Made by a program: the position numbers and the translations under genes. Of a stretch of DNA of 64,000 nucleotides, positions 33,640 to 46,500 are shown piece by piece (within the stretch, counting starts at the first letter, position 1; every line of letters begins with the position of its first letter). Origin of the DNA: Gnetum montanum. Its lineage: Eukaryota > Streptophyta > Gnetopsida > Gnetales > Gnetaceae. The notes beneath the pieces are model-generated. The model was given only the letters and a program-made list of their open reading frames with translations. It did no database searches and was not told the origin of the DNA. The DNA lies in contig MNCI01012628.1 of assembly GCA_015680685.1 (NCBI GenBank), forward strand, positions 379,679-443,678, written 5' to 3'.

Positions 33640-33792
33640 GTGTTGGAATCCCAAAATAACTATAATATGGGTACACCCTAAGATATATAGTCTAATTAAA
33701 ACTTTATAACTCAACATCACCTACCAAAATTAAGCTCATGATTTGGAGCTTTCAAATCAAGAGTCTTACCATTAGGCTAACATCTCATTATA
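33640..33792 (-). mobile_element. tRNA-derived SINE (relative of 21330-21484)
   Basis: On the - strand GTTAGCCTAATGGTAAGACT is followed by a worn B box and a body ending TTGGGATTCCAACACTT. Body phrases such as TTGAGTTATAAA and GGGTGTACC(C) match the SINE at 21330-21484 in the same order. Confidence 0.6.
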
Positions 33793-34035
33793 AGAATAAG
33801 TTAAATTTAGCTTTGCAAGTGGGATTAGAAAGAGAATACCACATCAAAAAAGAAGTTATACTCTTTAAAAAAAAGATATTAAAAAGATCTAAATAATTAT
33901 AAATTCATTATAATTAGCAATGTTTTTTCCAAGCTTCTTAGTACTATATTAGAATTTATGCTTGGAAGATGGATCATATAAAATAAAATACTTACAATTT
34001 TCTATGCAAGATTTAGATGACAACATTCTACAATG

Positions 34036-34150
34036 AGATATTTGCTTAGTGATAAAAATCTTAGCATAGTAAATTCAAGCCATAGGTTCAATTCCACTAT
34101 GCAGCACTAAGTTATAAATTTTAAAAAATCCATAATAGAAATTTAAAAAC
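34036..34150 (+). mobile_element. tRNA-derived SINE fragment
   Basis: A-box-like TTTGCTTAGTGATAAAAATC (34041-34060) and B box AGGTTCAATTCC (34084-34095) at roughly tRNA spacing, then an AT-rich body. It is on the + strand. Confidence 0.5.
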
Positions 34151-34930
34151 TAGTTTGATAGATGAAAGAAAATAAAAAAACTTTAATTTTATTATAGATC
34201 ATCTCATTACTTTAAAATATCTTATTTATTGAGCAAAATATCCTTAAACAAAGACTTTTATATTCTTTATAGATGTTTCTATGACCTATGATTTTAGAAG
34301 TTTCAAAAATAACGTTATCTGCGTCATATCTCCAAATTTATACTTAGAAAATAATTAACTTAATTATTCTAGAGGTTCCTGATGTCCAATGTGAGATAAA
34401 AGAATAACTAGAATAATCCCAAATTATAGCTAACATGTTATAATCATATTATATAATTATATTATTCCAAAATCTTACAAATAACATGATAAGATAAATA
34501 TAAAAATTACCAACTATGGACCACCACCATTATTCTAATCCATCCATCTTAAGAAGAGAAAAGGACCAATAGCAAAAAATTAGAAATAATATGAAAATAA
34601 AGGAAATATAAAATATCAATATTTTTAAAATACCTTCAAATAAGAAGTCAAAGGTTAAAATCTCAAGATGCACAACCACAAGAATAAATAAAATATCACT
34701 CTATCCAAGAGATCTTAAGTTTTATTCTTAAAAAGAACAACAAAAGGATATTAGAATATGCTAGCATAAATCATTAGTCATATCATAATATTAAAGAATA
34801 TTATAAAACACAATCTTATACTAAAAAACATAACATAAATAATTAACAAAGCAAAGATGGTAATATGCTATCTAAAAAATTTACAAATAGGTATGCATTT
34901 AGTTTGCAAATGAGTAATAAATAATTTAAT

Positions 34931-35260
34931 AAAATTAAAGGAAATTTATTACAAGATTCCAATCAGGCCTACTATCTTATATGGTGCTGAATGTTAGATA
35001 AAACAAAAGAGGCAAGAATATCAAATCAATGTGGTAAAAATGTGAATGCTTAGATGAATGCTAAATGTTACCAAAAGAGATAAATTGCACAATACAAACA
35101 TTAGCAAAAGACTTGGAGTATCTTCTATTTCAAATAAGTTATAAGAATAATAGCTTAGATGATTTCAACATATGAAAAGAATATTAGACAAGGAGCCTTT
35201 AAGAAAAGGTTACTACCTCACTATTCTAGAAAACTAACCAATAATCACAAAGAAAAAAAC
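34931..35260 (+). pseudogene. RTE-type LINE, C-terminal reverse transcriptase fragment
   Basis: A degenerate + strand reading gives IRPTILYGAEC (34961-34993), then INVVKM.ML, NVTKRDKLHN, ISKRLGVSSISNKL and FQHMKRILDKEPLRKG. The series 'RP.(M/I)LYG.ECW .. V..M.MLRWM .. RHDKI.N..I...(L/V)GV..I..K..E..LRWFGH(V/M).R' is characteristic of the C-terminal end of plant RTE-clade LINE RT. Several stops are present and the catalytic core is missing or unrecognisable upstream. Confidence 0.65.
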
Positions 35261-37099
35261 AAATGAATATTATTTAAATAAATTACATATAAACAAATAT
35301 ATTACTCTTCATAGAGGTGAATAGCAAAAATAGACTTATGTAGTCAATTCCATTTTGTTGGAATAAGGTTAGGATGATGATGAGGAGGATTGATGAACTT
35401 CAAGAGTGGATGCAGAAAATACCAACCTGATTTGCAATTATAGTTGAAAGTATCATTATTATACTAGACTCTTACTCTATGCTAATGATATTTTCTTAAT
35501 TTCAAATTGAATGAAATGATTGTAGAAAATGCTTAATGCTCTTGATGAATGTCCAAAAAGCTAAAATCATGATTTGTGAAATATGTGATAAGATGTACAT
35601 TTTTACTATAAAACATAAACATGTAAACATAAATTTCTCTTACAAATATCCTAGCTTAAAATGTTCTTGCAATTACAAATGGGATCAATGTATTACTCAA
35701 AAAGTTAACAAGTAGTATGAAAGCCTTATTTTCTTTAAAAAGAAAATATAAGCAAGAATCTATTCTCACTTGGAATATCAAAAAAAATTACTATTTTATT
35801 ATTCAACCAACTATTTTTTATGGGTGTATTGTATGGGATCCTACTCTATTAAATAAATATTGAAAATAGATATAAGAAATTTAGAAGCTTTTATTACTTA
35901 ATGAATTTAATGTGAAGAGACATACATGATATGATATTATGCTTCTTGAAGCAAAGATGTTGCTCTTAGAAGTTCAAGCTATTTTTCAATCTATAATCTA
36001 CACTCATAATCTCTCTACAACTTCATTGGATAAATAATCCAAAAAAGTGATGATGGAAACCTATGATAAAGGATAGTTTCATGAAAGAGATCTATGGCTT
36101 AATAAATGAAATATTCAAGAGTACATTCATTATTCTAATCTTAAGTAACTTTGTAAATTGGTAAAACAAATAGTATTTCAAAAAATGTAAAAGGAAAAAA
36201 TATTTTTATTTGAATAGTATTGAGGAACATCTTAATTCAAAGGAAAACTATTTATTTGTTACTATTCCTCATTATTTAAGATGCACAATTAAGAGAGCAT
36301 GAATGGTGTCTCATCATCTTAGAGTTGAAATATGTAGATGGCTAGAATTCCTTATGAAGAATAAATATGTCAACTATATAATACAAATAGAATTGAAGAT
36401 GAACACCACATTTTCTTACAATGTCATGCATCAAATCACATTAGACATAGATGGGATATTACAATTATAAATTTGGTTGATTACTTTTAAATTTTATGAA
36501 GAACACTTGATAATTTTCTTAATGATATTTTTCTTTATTCACTAAATAACAAAACTTTCATAGCTATAAAAAATCATAGTGATAAAAAATAGGAAGATGA
36601 ATGGGTATTTGAATCCAAAATAAGGTGGTCCCCTATAAAAGAAGGATTTATATCTCTTAGATTTAGGGCACACAATAGGGGAGGTTTTGGCATTAGTGAG
36701 TGCAATAAAGATTATTATCAAGGGCACAATGATGGGTCAACATAAGGTCAATGAGAAGAAGACTAGAAAGGAGAGTATCTCCATTATAGATGTCCTAAGA
36801 GGCAAGGCATACTTTTGAAAGGGTTGTGTATTAATTTACTATGCTATAGAGCATATTCACACAAATGTCATAAATGGACTTAACATGTATATCTCTAGAA
36901 AATTCATGATGGCATAACAATAATAATTTCACCTTGCATTTATTAGCACATTCAATGAATATATGCTAGCAATTAGGAATATACAAGCTTGAGCTTTGTG
37001 GATGTGACTAGGGATCCTAGTCCAAATCAACTTTTTATGAGGTAATGTAGTTCTTTTAATTTATATGAAAGATAAAAATATGATTTAAGTGGAATCAAC
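35261..37099. other. AT-rich region without intact genes
   Basis: Decayed AT-rich DNA. The only signal is the LINE-like piece listed at 36290-36450. Confidence 0.4.
36290..36450 (+). pseudogene. Possible LINE C-terminal fragment (Cys/His motif)
   Basis: Across a frameshift the + strand reads VSHHLRVEICRWL, then RIPYEE.ICQLYNTNRIEDEHH and IFLQCHASNHIRHRW. The order '(S)HRL.IE.GRW .. C.LC ... (I)EDE.HFL..C..Y...R' is seen at the ends of some non-LTR retrotransposon proteins. One Cys appears replaced by Tyr. Short and frameshifted, hence tentative. Confidence 0.35.
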
Positions 37100-37900
37100 A
37101 CTCACTTGATGTGTCGATCACCTAATAATATAGTTGGAGAAATATATTTAAAGATATTTGCTAACACAAAAGAACATCGATTAGAAGATTCAAATAAAAT
37201 GATGGCTAGTGATTTGGATGTACTTCTAGGACCTCCTAACGAGTTTTTTTCAAAGGACATATTATGCTATATTATGAAGACCTTTGGGAAGTTCCTCATG
37301 ATTGATCTGAGGATCTCTAATGGCATCTCTAGTATAGTTGCAAGAATTTGTCTTTAGATGCTAGAGAATTCGTAGATGATATCATGAATTATGTTGTGAG
37401 GTCCACAAGGGTGTTTTCATTAGAAAGTATTCTAAAATAATTACCTAAATATGTGTTGGGTCTATGATCAAAAGGACCATATCTTAACACATTATCTAGC
37501 AAACACTGGAATCTACAAGCAAAAATAGTTGGATGCCTAGTAACCAGTTGAACCCTCTTGGTTATTGGCAAAATAGGAGAAGATATATACGTTAACAAAT
37601 CCTTTAGTAGTATAGGGATCAACAACTAGGAAGGATAAGAAGAGAGAGGCACTTTCTACCATGTCCCCTCTAAATAAGATGGACCTAGTTTCAAAGGCTT
37701 ATGATATGGAGTTGGTCTCATAGCAATCATTCAAAGTTATCTCGACTAGCTTTATGTTTGGTATTAATGATGGCTGGCAAATTGTGACTAGAAAGAAGAA
37801 TGATAAAGAAGGCAATGGAGGTAACCCCAAACAAGCTTTTTTTAATGCTTAGCTCAAACTTAATGAAGGGGACTTAAACTAGGAAAGATAGAAAAGGCAA
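37100..37900 (+). pseudogene. L1-type LINE ORF1 remnant
   Basis: The frame 37106-37357 ends LLGPPNEFFSKDILCYIMKT, FGKFLMIDLR and VARICL, matching the DUF4283 pattern 'LP.EF(W)..(D)IL..IG...GK.L.ID.R .. ARIC(V)' of plant LINE ORF1. Further on, FGINDGWQIVTRKKNDKEG (about 37750-37810) resembles the end of ORF1 before ORF2. ORF1 binds LINE RNA. Both lie in order upstream of the ORF2 signals below, so they likely belong to one element. Confidence 0.55.
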
Positions 37901-38259
37901 AGGCAAGGATTGTAGAATTGAAATCCTAAATTTAAAAGTCCTTGTCAAGTTTCTCAAATCCAAGTAACTCCAACAATAAGGTATTATGATGTTAATCCTC
38001 TTCGGATGATTATTAGAAAGAGAGATAGACAAGAAGATTATGGATGGATGATAAAGATTCTTGGATGAGAATCTTAAACATTTTCAAGAAAACATTATGA
38101 AGAAGGACTAAAACATAGGTAATGTTCCTAGATCTTAGTGTGGCATGTTGATAAATAGTGATCTAGTTTCCTTTCTTTCTCTTACCCTCTCATGATTATG
38201 CTCTTATGGAATTATCTTGATTTGTAAAGCCTAGAAAAAAACCAATTTTCTTAAAGTTA

Positions 38260-41250
38260 TGATTTAAGATAGTTAAGTTGACATTGTGTTGTTGCAAGAA
38301 ACTAAATTAGAAAATTTTCCTTGGAATTTTTGTTTAAGCTGATCATAAGTTGCTTTCCCAACTTGAGGATTTAGTGGTGGCTTAGCCTATTTATGGAAGG
38401 ATATTTTTTAATTTAGTTATTCTTTTACTTATTTTTATATGATTGGTATTTTTGGAGGAGAAATTAAGATTTTAAATATTTATGTTTCGGTTTATAACAC
38501 CTAAAGAAGTACTTCCAAATCAAATTCTAGGAATATTGGACAAGATAAGAACTAGATTATTGGGGAAGATTAGAACATCATCAAACACAAGGAAGAAAGG
38601 TCAAGTGACTTTACTCATAATGTAGATGATCTTTTTTAAATGAGCTCAAATGGAATGATGATAATGTAGAGTTATAGATTTTCCTATGCTACTTTACTTG
38701 GAAGAGGCCTAAATTAAAGGGATAGTGGATGCTTCTACTCTAGACAAATTCCTAGATGTATTTGGATTTTTCATTATTCCTCTAGAACGGCTCTTCCATT
38801 TCTATATTTAGATCATTGAGCTATTTTATGTGAATCGGGTTAGAAGTCAACCTCAAAGGCTAGTTTTAAGTTTAAAAATGTATGGCTATAGAGAGAGTAA
38901 TTTAGGAGTGATCTCACTTAGATCCAGAGTAATACCTATTAGGTTGAAGGGTATAAGAGGGTTTCTAGTAAGATGAATGAATTTAAATAATTATGTAAAC
39001 ATTCCAAGAAACAATTATGGCTTCCATCTACACATGTAGTAATAGATGAGGCAACTAACGCCTAGGGCTAAGTGGACTTTCTAACTAACTAGAAAGAGGT
39101 GATGGCTGATTTGATTACAATAGAGAGGAGGATTTTTCATTTAGTATATGAGGAATAAGTTTATCAAAAGAAAATGTCAAAAGAAAGATAGATTAAAATG
39201 GTAGATCAAAACTCCTCATACTTTCATATGGTTACTAATAAGAATTACCATAAGAAGAAGATGGTTTTCTTTTATTCTAATTTGTAAGTTTATCTTCAAG
39301 GAGCAATGGATTTTTTATAAAATCTCTACCAAGATAGAAATGAGGTTGATTCATCTCCCCTCCATGATATGATTTCACAAGTCATTTTGCAAAAAGAAAT
39401 GAGAACATTAGGCACTAATTTTATTGGGCTAAGATAAAAAGGACTATCACTAGTTTGTCCAACAATAAAATGTCTAGGCTAGGCAGTTGGAATATTAAAT
39501 TCTTGAGGGAATGTTAGGATATTATCAACAACAATATTGAGGCTATTATCTTAGTAGGTTTTTCTTGTAGGACTTTCTCTAAAGCTTAAAATAATACCAA
39601 TATCTTTCTCCTTCCTAAATACAATTGGATCAATTCTCTAAAAGATTGTCATCCTATTAGTTTATGAAATTGTTGTTGTAAACTGATGTAAAAAATTTCC
39701 ATTAATAGGTTAAAAGCTCTTCTCCTTAGCTTGGTGGAGTAGGATTAGTCTAGCTTTATTCCTAGGAGATCAATCTTCAACATTGTCAGTGCAGCTCACA
39801 AAGCATTGTACTAGGCACACATCCATAAATGTAAGATTTGTTTTCTTAAGGTTGATTTGGTGAAGGCTTATGCTAAAGTCAAATGGAGAGCATTGGGATT
39901 CATCTTGTAGCATTTTGATTTTAGTAGTTGGTTATATATATATATTTTTAAGTACATTATTTCAATGGTGATATTCTAGGTTTCAATGCATGGGGAACTT
40001 TCTTCTTAGTTTGCACTAGGTTGGGGTCTCTAGTAGGATGATCCTCTCTCACATTATCTTTTTGTTTTTATTTTTGACAATTTATGGAGATGGATGTGCA
40101 AGATTAATTGTTCTTCTTCATTTTCATAGAGTATGATCTTTCTACAATATGCACAAGATACGGTTATTTTTTCTACTTCAATTTCTGAAGCTGATAAAGT
40201 CAAACAAGCTTTGATGGATTTTTGTTCCTCTACTAGTTTAGAGGTGAACTAACATAATTCAATTTTTTTTTAAGAAAGGTGCCTCCAAAATAAATTTCAT
40301 GGTATTGCCCATAGCTTTGGATGTTCCAACAATTTGCTTTCTTTCTCTTATGTAGGTTAAACTTTATTCATAGGTTGGAAGAAGTTCTTCTATTGGAAAA
40401 AGTGTTGGATAAACTTTATAAGAACATGTTTTTATCATTTTTTGATAAATTTATGTGAGCTAAGTTAGTTTTTTCTAGTATCCCTATTTATAACACCTTG
40501 ATTTTAGTTGCCCTTAGCATACATTATCTCCAAGACTAACCATTTGATTCATAATTTTCTATGGTTGGGATTGGAGAAACATCAAAGATTTCATTTGGTG
40601 GGATGGGAAAAGGTAGTAACTCTAGTATTGGTATAGGGTTATGGTCTACAGGATTTGGGAAAATAAGTTCTATTTTTGGTAGCTAAGTTAGCATAAAAGG
40701 TTTGGTCACAAGTTGATAAATCTTGGATTCATTATATGTGTAAGTGATATCAAAGTTTATTGGATATCCCTACTCATCCTTTAGAGTATTAAAAGATGAT
40801 TATGAGTGGGTGGATCCTTTTACAATTCCTAAATTATTAGTCCTTTGGATTCACTAACATTTCTATAATTTTCTGTTTGGTTAGAAAGGTTACCTCCAAG
40901 GCTATTAATGAAGTTTTTCCAGTTCCTATGTGCCTTGTCTAGGAGGATCCTTATCCCTAGATTCATAGCTAGTTTGTAAATGGGAACTGACAACCTCCTT
41001 TCATTCAAGTGAATGATAAGCTCAATGATTAATTTAAGAGTATTTATGATCTTCTCTAGGATTTTTACCTCTTAGGATTATCCTTGATTGATACTCTTAA
41101 TTTCATATATATGAGTAAAAAACAATGGATTTCAAGTTTATTCAAGAAATTATTAACAACATCTCAAGGATAAGAACTCATTTTGAGATGTCATAGTTGG
41201 CCTAAGGTCCATTTCTTTATGTGTCTTATGACACATCATGCCATATTAAT
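38260..41250 (+). pseudogene. L1-type LINE ORF2 remnant (endonuclease, reverse transcriptase)
   Basis: Decayed but in order: endonuclease VDIVLLQETKLE (38277-38312), then GGLAYLWKDIF (38371-38405) and IIGEDFNIIKHKE (about 38550-38595); RT with FLLPKYNWINSLKDCHPISL (39609-39662), INRLKALLL (39700), SSFIPRRSIFNIVSAAHKAL (39752-39811), VDLVKAYAKVKW (39850-39885) and the catalytic box LQYAQDT (40142-40162), where YADD is usual; then IHNFLWLGLEKHQRF (40540-40590) and a zf-RVT-like SWPKVHFFMCLMTHHAI (about 41200-41245). Endonuclease nicks DNA and RT primes from the nick. Many stops and frameshifts, so this is an old dead copy. The 3' tail is unclear. Confidence 0.7.
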
Positions 41251-41251
41251 G

Positions 41252-41377
41252 TAGGACAAACTTTAAAGGAGGTTCATTACTCTATCTTTTAAAGGAGGTT
41301 CATTACTCTATCTTTTAAAAGGACAAACATATGGTAGGACAAACTTCAAAGGAGGTTCATTACTCTATCTTTTAAAT
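41252..41377 (+). repeat. 26 bp tandem repeat with larger duplicate
   Basis: The unit AAAGGAGGTTCATTACTCTA.. (26 bp) occurs at 41265-41290 and 41291-41316, and a third time within TAGGACAAACTTCAAAGGAGG at 41335-41377. The third copy also duplicates the flank TAGGACAAACTT (41252). Confidence 0.9.
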
Positions 41378-43434
41378 GCACATTATGCTAACAAGAGATC
41401 AAAAATGTCCACCATCTGTTTGTCATATGTAGTTTTTTTAGAGCTTTTATTTTTATTTTCCACATGTAGACTAGAGGGGATTGGAAGCAATGTTGAAACA
41501 TGATTACAAAGGGCTATATCATGAAAATATAGTTGTATGTCATAACTATATCTACTCCAAATTGGTCCTTATATGTTGGAGAGCATGGATCAGGCCTACG
41601 GTGTCTGCAATATGGGATTGCAAGAAGTTTCATGCATGCCATGTGGTAGGAACTCTAGGATTTTTTCTAGTATCATGAGCTCAATTAGTGGCACCAATAA
41701 AACCAGTGTTTATGACTCTCTTGTCTCTCCTAATAAAACTATGTCTACCTCCCTCTATCACTGATATGACACTTTTTGCTATTAACATGATAGCTCTTGA
41801 TCCCTCACTATTAGTTCTTGCCATGGAAAAAAAACTAAGAGGAAACCTAAGATATTGCCTTGAAGGTATTGTTATGGATTTATTTCTCGGTCTTGCTATG
41901 TTTTATATGCTTTACATGTTGATTTTGTGGGTATTGTGTTGTCCCTTTCATGGTTTTTATGATAGTTGAACCCATTGAGTTTTCCTTAGGCAAGTTTTCG
42001 TTTTTAGAATTTTATGATATAATGATTTTCCTACCTTGGTTTTTATGTGTTTAACTTTAAAGAATGGAGAAATGGTTCTTGGTATGGCTATGATCATTGT
42101 AGGTCTAAATTATATAATAAAAAAGTATGCTTAGTGGCTTTTGTGTTATAGGTTTTAACTAGGCCAATGAGCACCAAAACAAGGTAGAAGTCAAGCTAGA
42201 TCAAGGATTTTGAAATGCATGAAGGCTAATGATTGATCATTTTTCTCAATCTTGGATGCAAGAAGAATGTCCAAAATTCAATCCAAATGTCTAAATAGAG
42301 ATCAAGCCAAGTTTAAAGATTAGACAACTTCTAGCCCAAAAATCATAATTTTGAGTCTAGACATCCAAGTCTTAAACATCCAAGGCTAGAAGCTAGACAT
42401 CGTTATCTTGAATGTCTAATCCTTCAATGTGGATGTCCAAGTCAAGTAGATGATAGGCTAGAGATCTTAACATGTTTTAGACATCCAACTAAGAGTTATC
42501 CTTTTCATTGTGATGATCCAAGCCATGAGTGGAATGTCCAAGGTAGCCATTGAGGAAAATAATAAAGTTCATTTCTAGTTATTTTCTTAGCTATAGTTTG
42601 AAGTAGGAAACATGCATGGTATGGGATCTATTTAGGAAAGTATCTAGATTCATTTCTCAAGGCATGCATAGTAACCAACAAGAAAATCATTGAGATTTAA
42701 GAGTTGAACTAATTCTTGGCTGAGCTTTGCAAAGGACTTTGAATGTTGAATTGGATGTTGTACCACCATAGCTACATTTCTCTCCTAGAGTTTTCTTGTA
42801 TTGAGTGTATAGATCTATTGTTCATTCATTGTTTCATTGTACATGTTTGGATCTAGCTTTAGGACTTGTTATGTCTTTGCTCTAGTGTGAGTTTGATTAG
42901 TTGCATACTATATTATTGTATTTTTTTTAATTGCTTCAAGGAGCATAGATTCTCTTCGAGGAAAAGAACTACATTATCGCCTTGAGAGGTGTTCATTCTA
43001 GGGTGGTCAAGTGTCTATTAATTTTTCTTCACTCTATGGGATTTTATGTGTGTCTTGTAAGGGGACCATATTTGTACTAAACTTGTAAGGTTCTTAGGAC
43101 TCCTATAGGATATTAATCTTAAAGACCTTTTGATCATCCTATGGGCAATGTGTATCATTTGAGAATCTACTATAGCGCTAGTTTCAGCCATAACTTTAAT
43201 TCAAGTTAAATTTTTTATGGTGAGCCTTATCACACATATATTTATGAGGTCATTCCTTGTGCACTTGATTTTAGTAGTTTATTTTAAAGATTAAATTTTT
43301 ATTATAACTCATTCATCTCCCTCTTCTGAGTTAACCAATCCACATAATCATCATTGGGGAATTTTGTTTATCTTACTATTTAATGCCCTTTTGTGGAGAG
43401 GTTTTGTTGAATGTTCTTTGTTATTTTGCTAGAT
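41378..43434. other. Unassigned region; possible LTR remnant at 42150-43350
   Basis: Frames at 41481-41678 and 41688-41969 have no motif that I know. Between about 42240 and 42550 the words GACATCCAA and ATGTCCAAG recur several times in both senses. The stretch to about 43350, ending near CATCTCCCTCTTCTGAGTTA, has the look of a long plant LTR, but no ends were found. Confidence 0.3.
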
Positions 43435-43563
43435 GGGGTTCCTCCTTCCATGAGGAGTTGCATTGTACTATGTTCTTGGGGTTCCTCCTTCCATGAGGAG
43501 TTGCATTGTACTATGTTCTTGGGGTTCCTCCTTCCATGAGGAGTTGCATTGTACTATGTTCTT
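43435..43563 (+). repeat. 43 bp tandem repeat, three units
   Basis: Units at 43435, 43478 and 43521, each starting GGGGTTCCTCCTTCCATGAG and ending TGTACTATGTTCTT, are almost identical to one another. The 95-codon frame over this region is a by-product. Confidence 0.95.
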
Positions 43564-46500
43564 TGGGTTTTTTTCCCTTAGTAATATAACCAACCTAATC
43601 CTCTCTCTTAAAAATTTCTTAATGATGTCTTTGAAACCCATAACATGTATATCTCTACTATTTAATAGATCCAAAGGATTTACAAATGTAATAAACTTTA
43701 AGTTTCAATTACATATTATGAAAATTACAAACACTAAAAGTAGACCATAACTAATATCATAAAAATACTTTTACAACATCTCTCTATCATTTCTAAATTA
43801 TTCTTTGACTATGCAATATAAATATATTATATGTGATGGATGCTCATCTATAAAGACTACAATAGTATATAGTCCCTACTAAAGAAGAGGTAGCTTAGGC
43901 CAATGGAAAGGTCTAATGAGACATATTATGGTAGTCCAACTAAGAAATTTTAGCCAAAGAAGCGGAAAATTGGCTAAGAAAAGTAGCAATAATAGTGAAA
44001 AGTGGGTGTTAGAAATGTCCCACATGTAGAAGGGAAAGAAGGATAGGAGAACATAAAATGGGCCCTATGCCCTCAAATTTATGACAATGATTTTTTGTCA
44101 CACCACAAGAATAAACTTGAGATAATCCAAGATTAATGTGCATAAGTTGTTATTTAGACATGAGACTACATAATGCTTATAACTTACAAAAAATAAAAAC
44201 CATAAGCATTAAAAACTTAAATCTAAAATACACATTGGAGTAATTAAAAATCCATCACTATATTTGAAAAAAAAAATGATCCATCTCTATCTCCATCAAG
44301 CTCCTAGCTCCTAATATTGAGATCTACACTCAAACATGTAAAAAGGATTAGAAGCCTTCTACTAGAACCAACCACATTAATGTACCAAGAACAGGCTAAA
44401 GGATGGACACATGTTGCAAAAGAGAGCCATCTCAAGATCTATGAGATTAGAAGTGAAAAACTATAAGATCCATCATATCCATAAAACAGAAAGAAATAGG
44501 CAAACTGAGAATGTATTATAAATCAATTATCTACAAGGTGCTTTGGTTCACAAACATCTCACCTATCTTGGATGTTATTAGCGATCCTCCTTAAGGATTG
44601 GTTGACCAAACCTTACTTGATCTTGGATGAATTGATCCCAAGAACAAACTCATGTGGATCACCTACCCTATTGTTTTGCATCAAGAAACTAGCCACATGA
44701 CATTCACAAGTGATGTGAGCATACACTAATTAGCTAAATAGTTTCCCCCATAATGGTTGCCTTGTGTCACGATCTGAATGTAATCATAGGCAATGTAGAT
44801 CAAGTAAGGAAGCCAACCTTACCCTCCACAATGCCTACTCATTGATGCATAGAACTAGTTGTACAAGGTTCAATCATAAGTGATGTAGATCATGTTCTAG
44901 AGGCCAACCTAGACTCCCCACAATGCCTATCTATTGATTTTGTCAAATGGAGGTTGAAATGTCATGATACACATGTCATAAGGCATTGAAGAAAAAAAAC
45001 AACTCAAAGGATGCAAGAACAACATCAAACAGAGAAGAATTAGTGCCACAAGTTAACCACAAGTGGACCATGACTTGTGGTAAAGAGCACAACTTGTGAG
45101 ACACACCACTGCCCATTCCTACCTCTCCATTGCTCATAGTTGAGTTGTGGTCTAGACCATGACCTAACTAGAAGTAGTGGTGAATACCACAACTAGAGAA
45201 ATGCACATCTTGGCTTGGGTTTAGAACACTTGTGAAATCATGATTCATAGTACAACCATGGTATATACCATGACCTCATCATAACCTGTAGATTAGTTTT
45301 GATTGAAGACCATGATCTCTTGACAACCTGTGATTAAGTCGTGATCAAGAACCATGAGTCATAATCTCTATTGGCACCTTCACCACAAGTAATGGTAACA
45401 TAGCATAAGTCGTGGTAGTGAGAAATGTCGTTGGAGACAAAAAAAGAAAAAAAGAAAAAGGCAAGGGAAATACCAGGAAAAATAAGTACATAATCAACTA
45501 TAATCACAAAACCATGTCTGAGAAAGAATTAAAAGCATAGATAGCTATATGTACAGAAATTAACAAGCGATAAACATTATGATCAAAATCATAGAAAGAG
45601 AATAAGCCTAGAATCCAATTAGTCTATGTTCATAAATTAGGGCCTACAACACACAAAGTTGGATCTATTGGAGTACCAAGAGATACCAAATCACCAACAA
45701 AAGAGAGAAAAGACCATGAGAATGAACAATCAATGTATAAATAAAAACTCTCAACTTAACACAAAATCCAAGCTTCCAGCCAACATAGAAAAACATGATT
45801 TAAGCTAGAATATCACTATGATATATACTACACTAGATAGAAAAGTCTCCTTAGAGTCTAGCAATTAATAGGAAAGTCCGAGTTTACATAAGAAAAGAAA
45901 TAGAACAAAGTTTTGATCAAATATAATGAAAATATTTTCTAAAATATTCAACTCCTAACTACAACATGTGCCACCTTCCTTATTAACCTCTTCTTAGCAA
46001 AAAAAACATTGAGAAATCCACACTATCCAATTCAAAAAGGTTTATAAAAACAATTTACAAACGGAGTCATTCCCTGGCTAAAGCCCCTACCCTCTGGTGG
46101 TTTCCAAAAAAGAAATTTTTAAAAAGGATATTTTCAAAAAAATAATGTTTCTTTCTCCTTCTTCCCTTCCTCCATGCATAACATTTGCAACACCCATTTT
46201 TCACTTTTGCTTTTTCTGACGTATTTCCTCCTTTTTCTTAACCGCTTTTGTATCTCTTGCTGGACCTCCCCACCGGCCTCTACTGCGCTTCCATCAATAG
46301 CAACTGTCCGCCATCAGTCTTTAATGGATGGGTCTCCATCAATTTATAGAATGCATACATAGCTTTTATGGAATCTAAATGTACTTTTATACAAATGAAA
46401 AATTTGTGCAGACTTTATCAGCCTTGACACGAAACCTGACATATCGAAATCAACAACTCTAGTTGGTTGCAACGAGAATGACGACAAAAGCCTTCATGTC

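Larger units (their letters stand above)
32331..34930. other. AT-rich region without genes
   Basis: Very AT-rich. Apart from the two SINEs listed separately I recognise no coding region; the only frame of any length (32399-32581, -) has no motif. Probably old decayed transposons. Confidence 0.45.

Noticed and set aside
43435-43563. CRISPR-like array
   Set aside because: Direct repeats are contiguous with no spacers, in a plant nuclear context. Also true of the 47 bp and 26 bp repeats.
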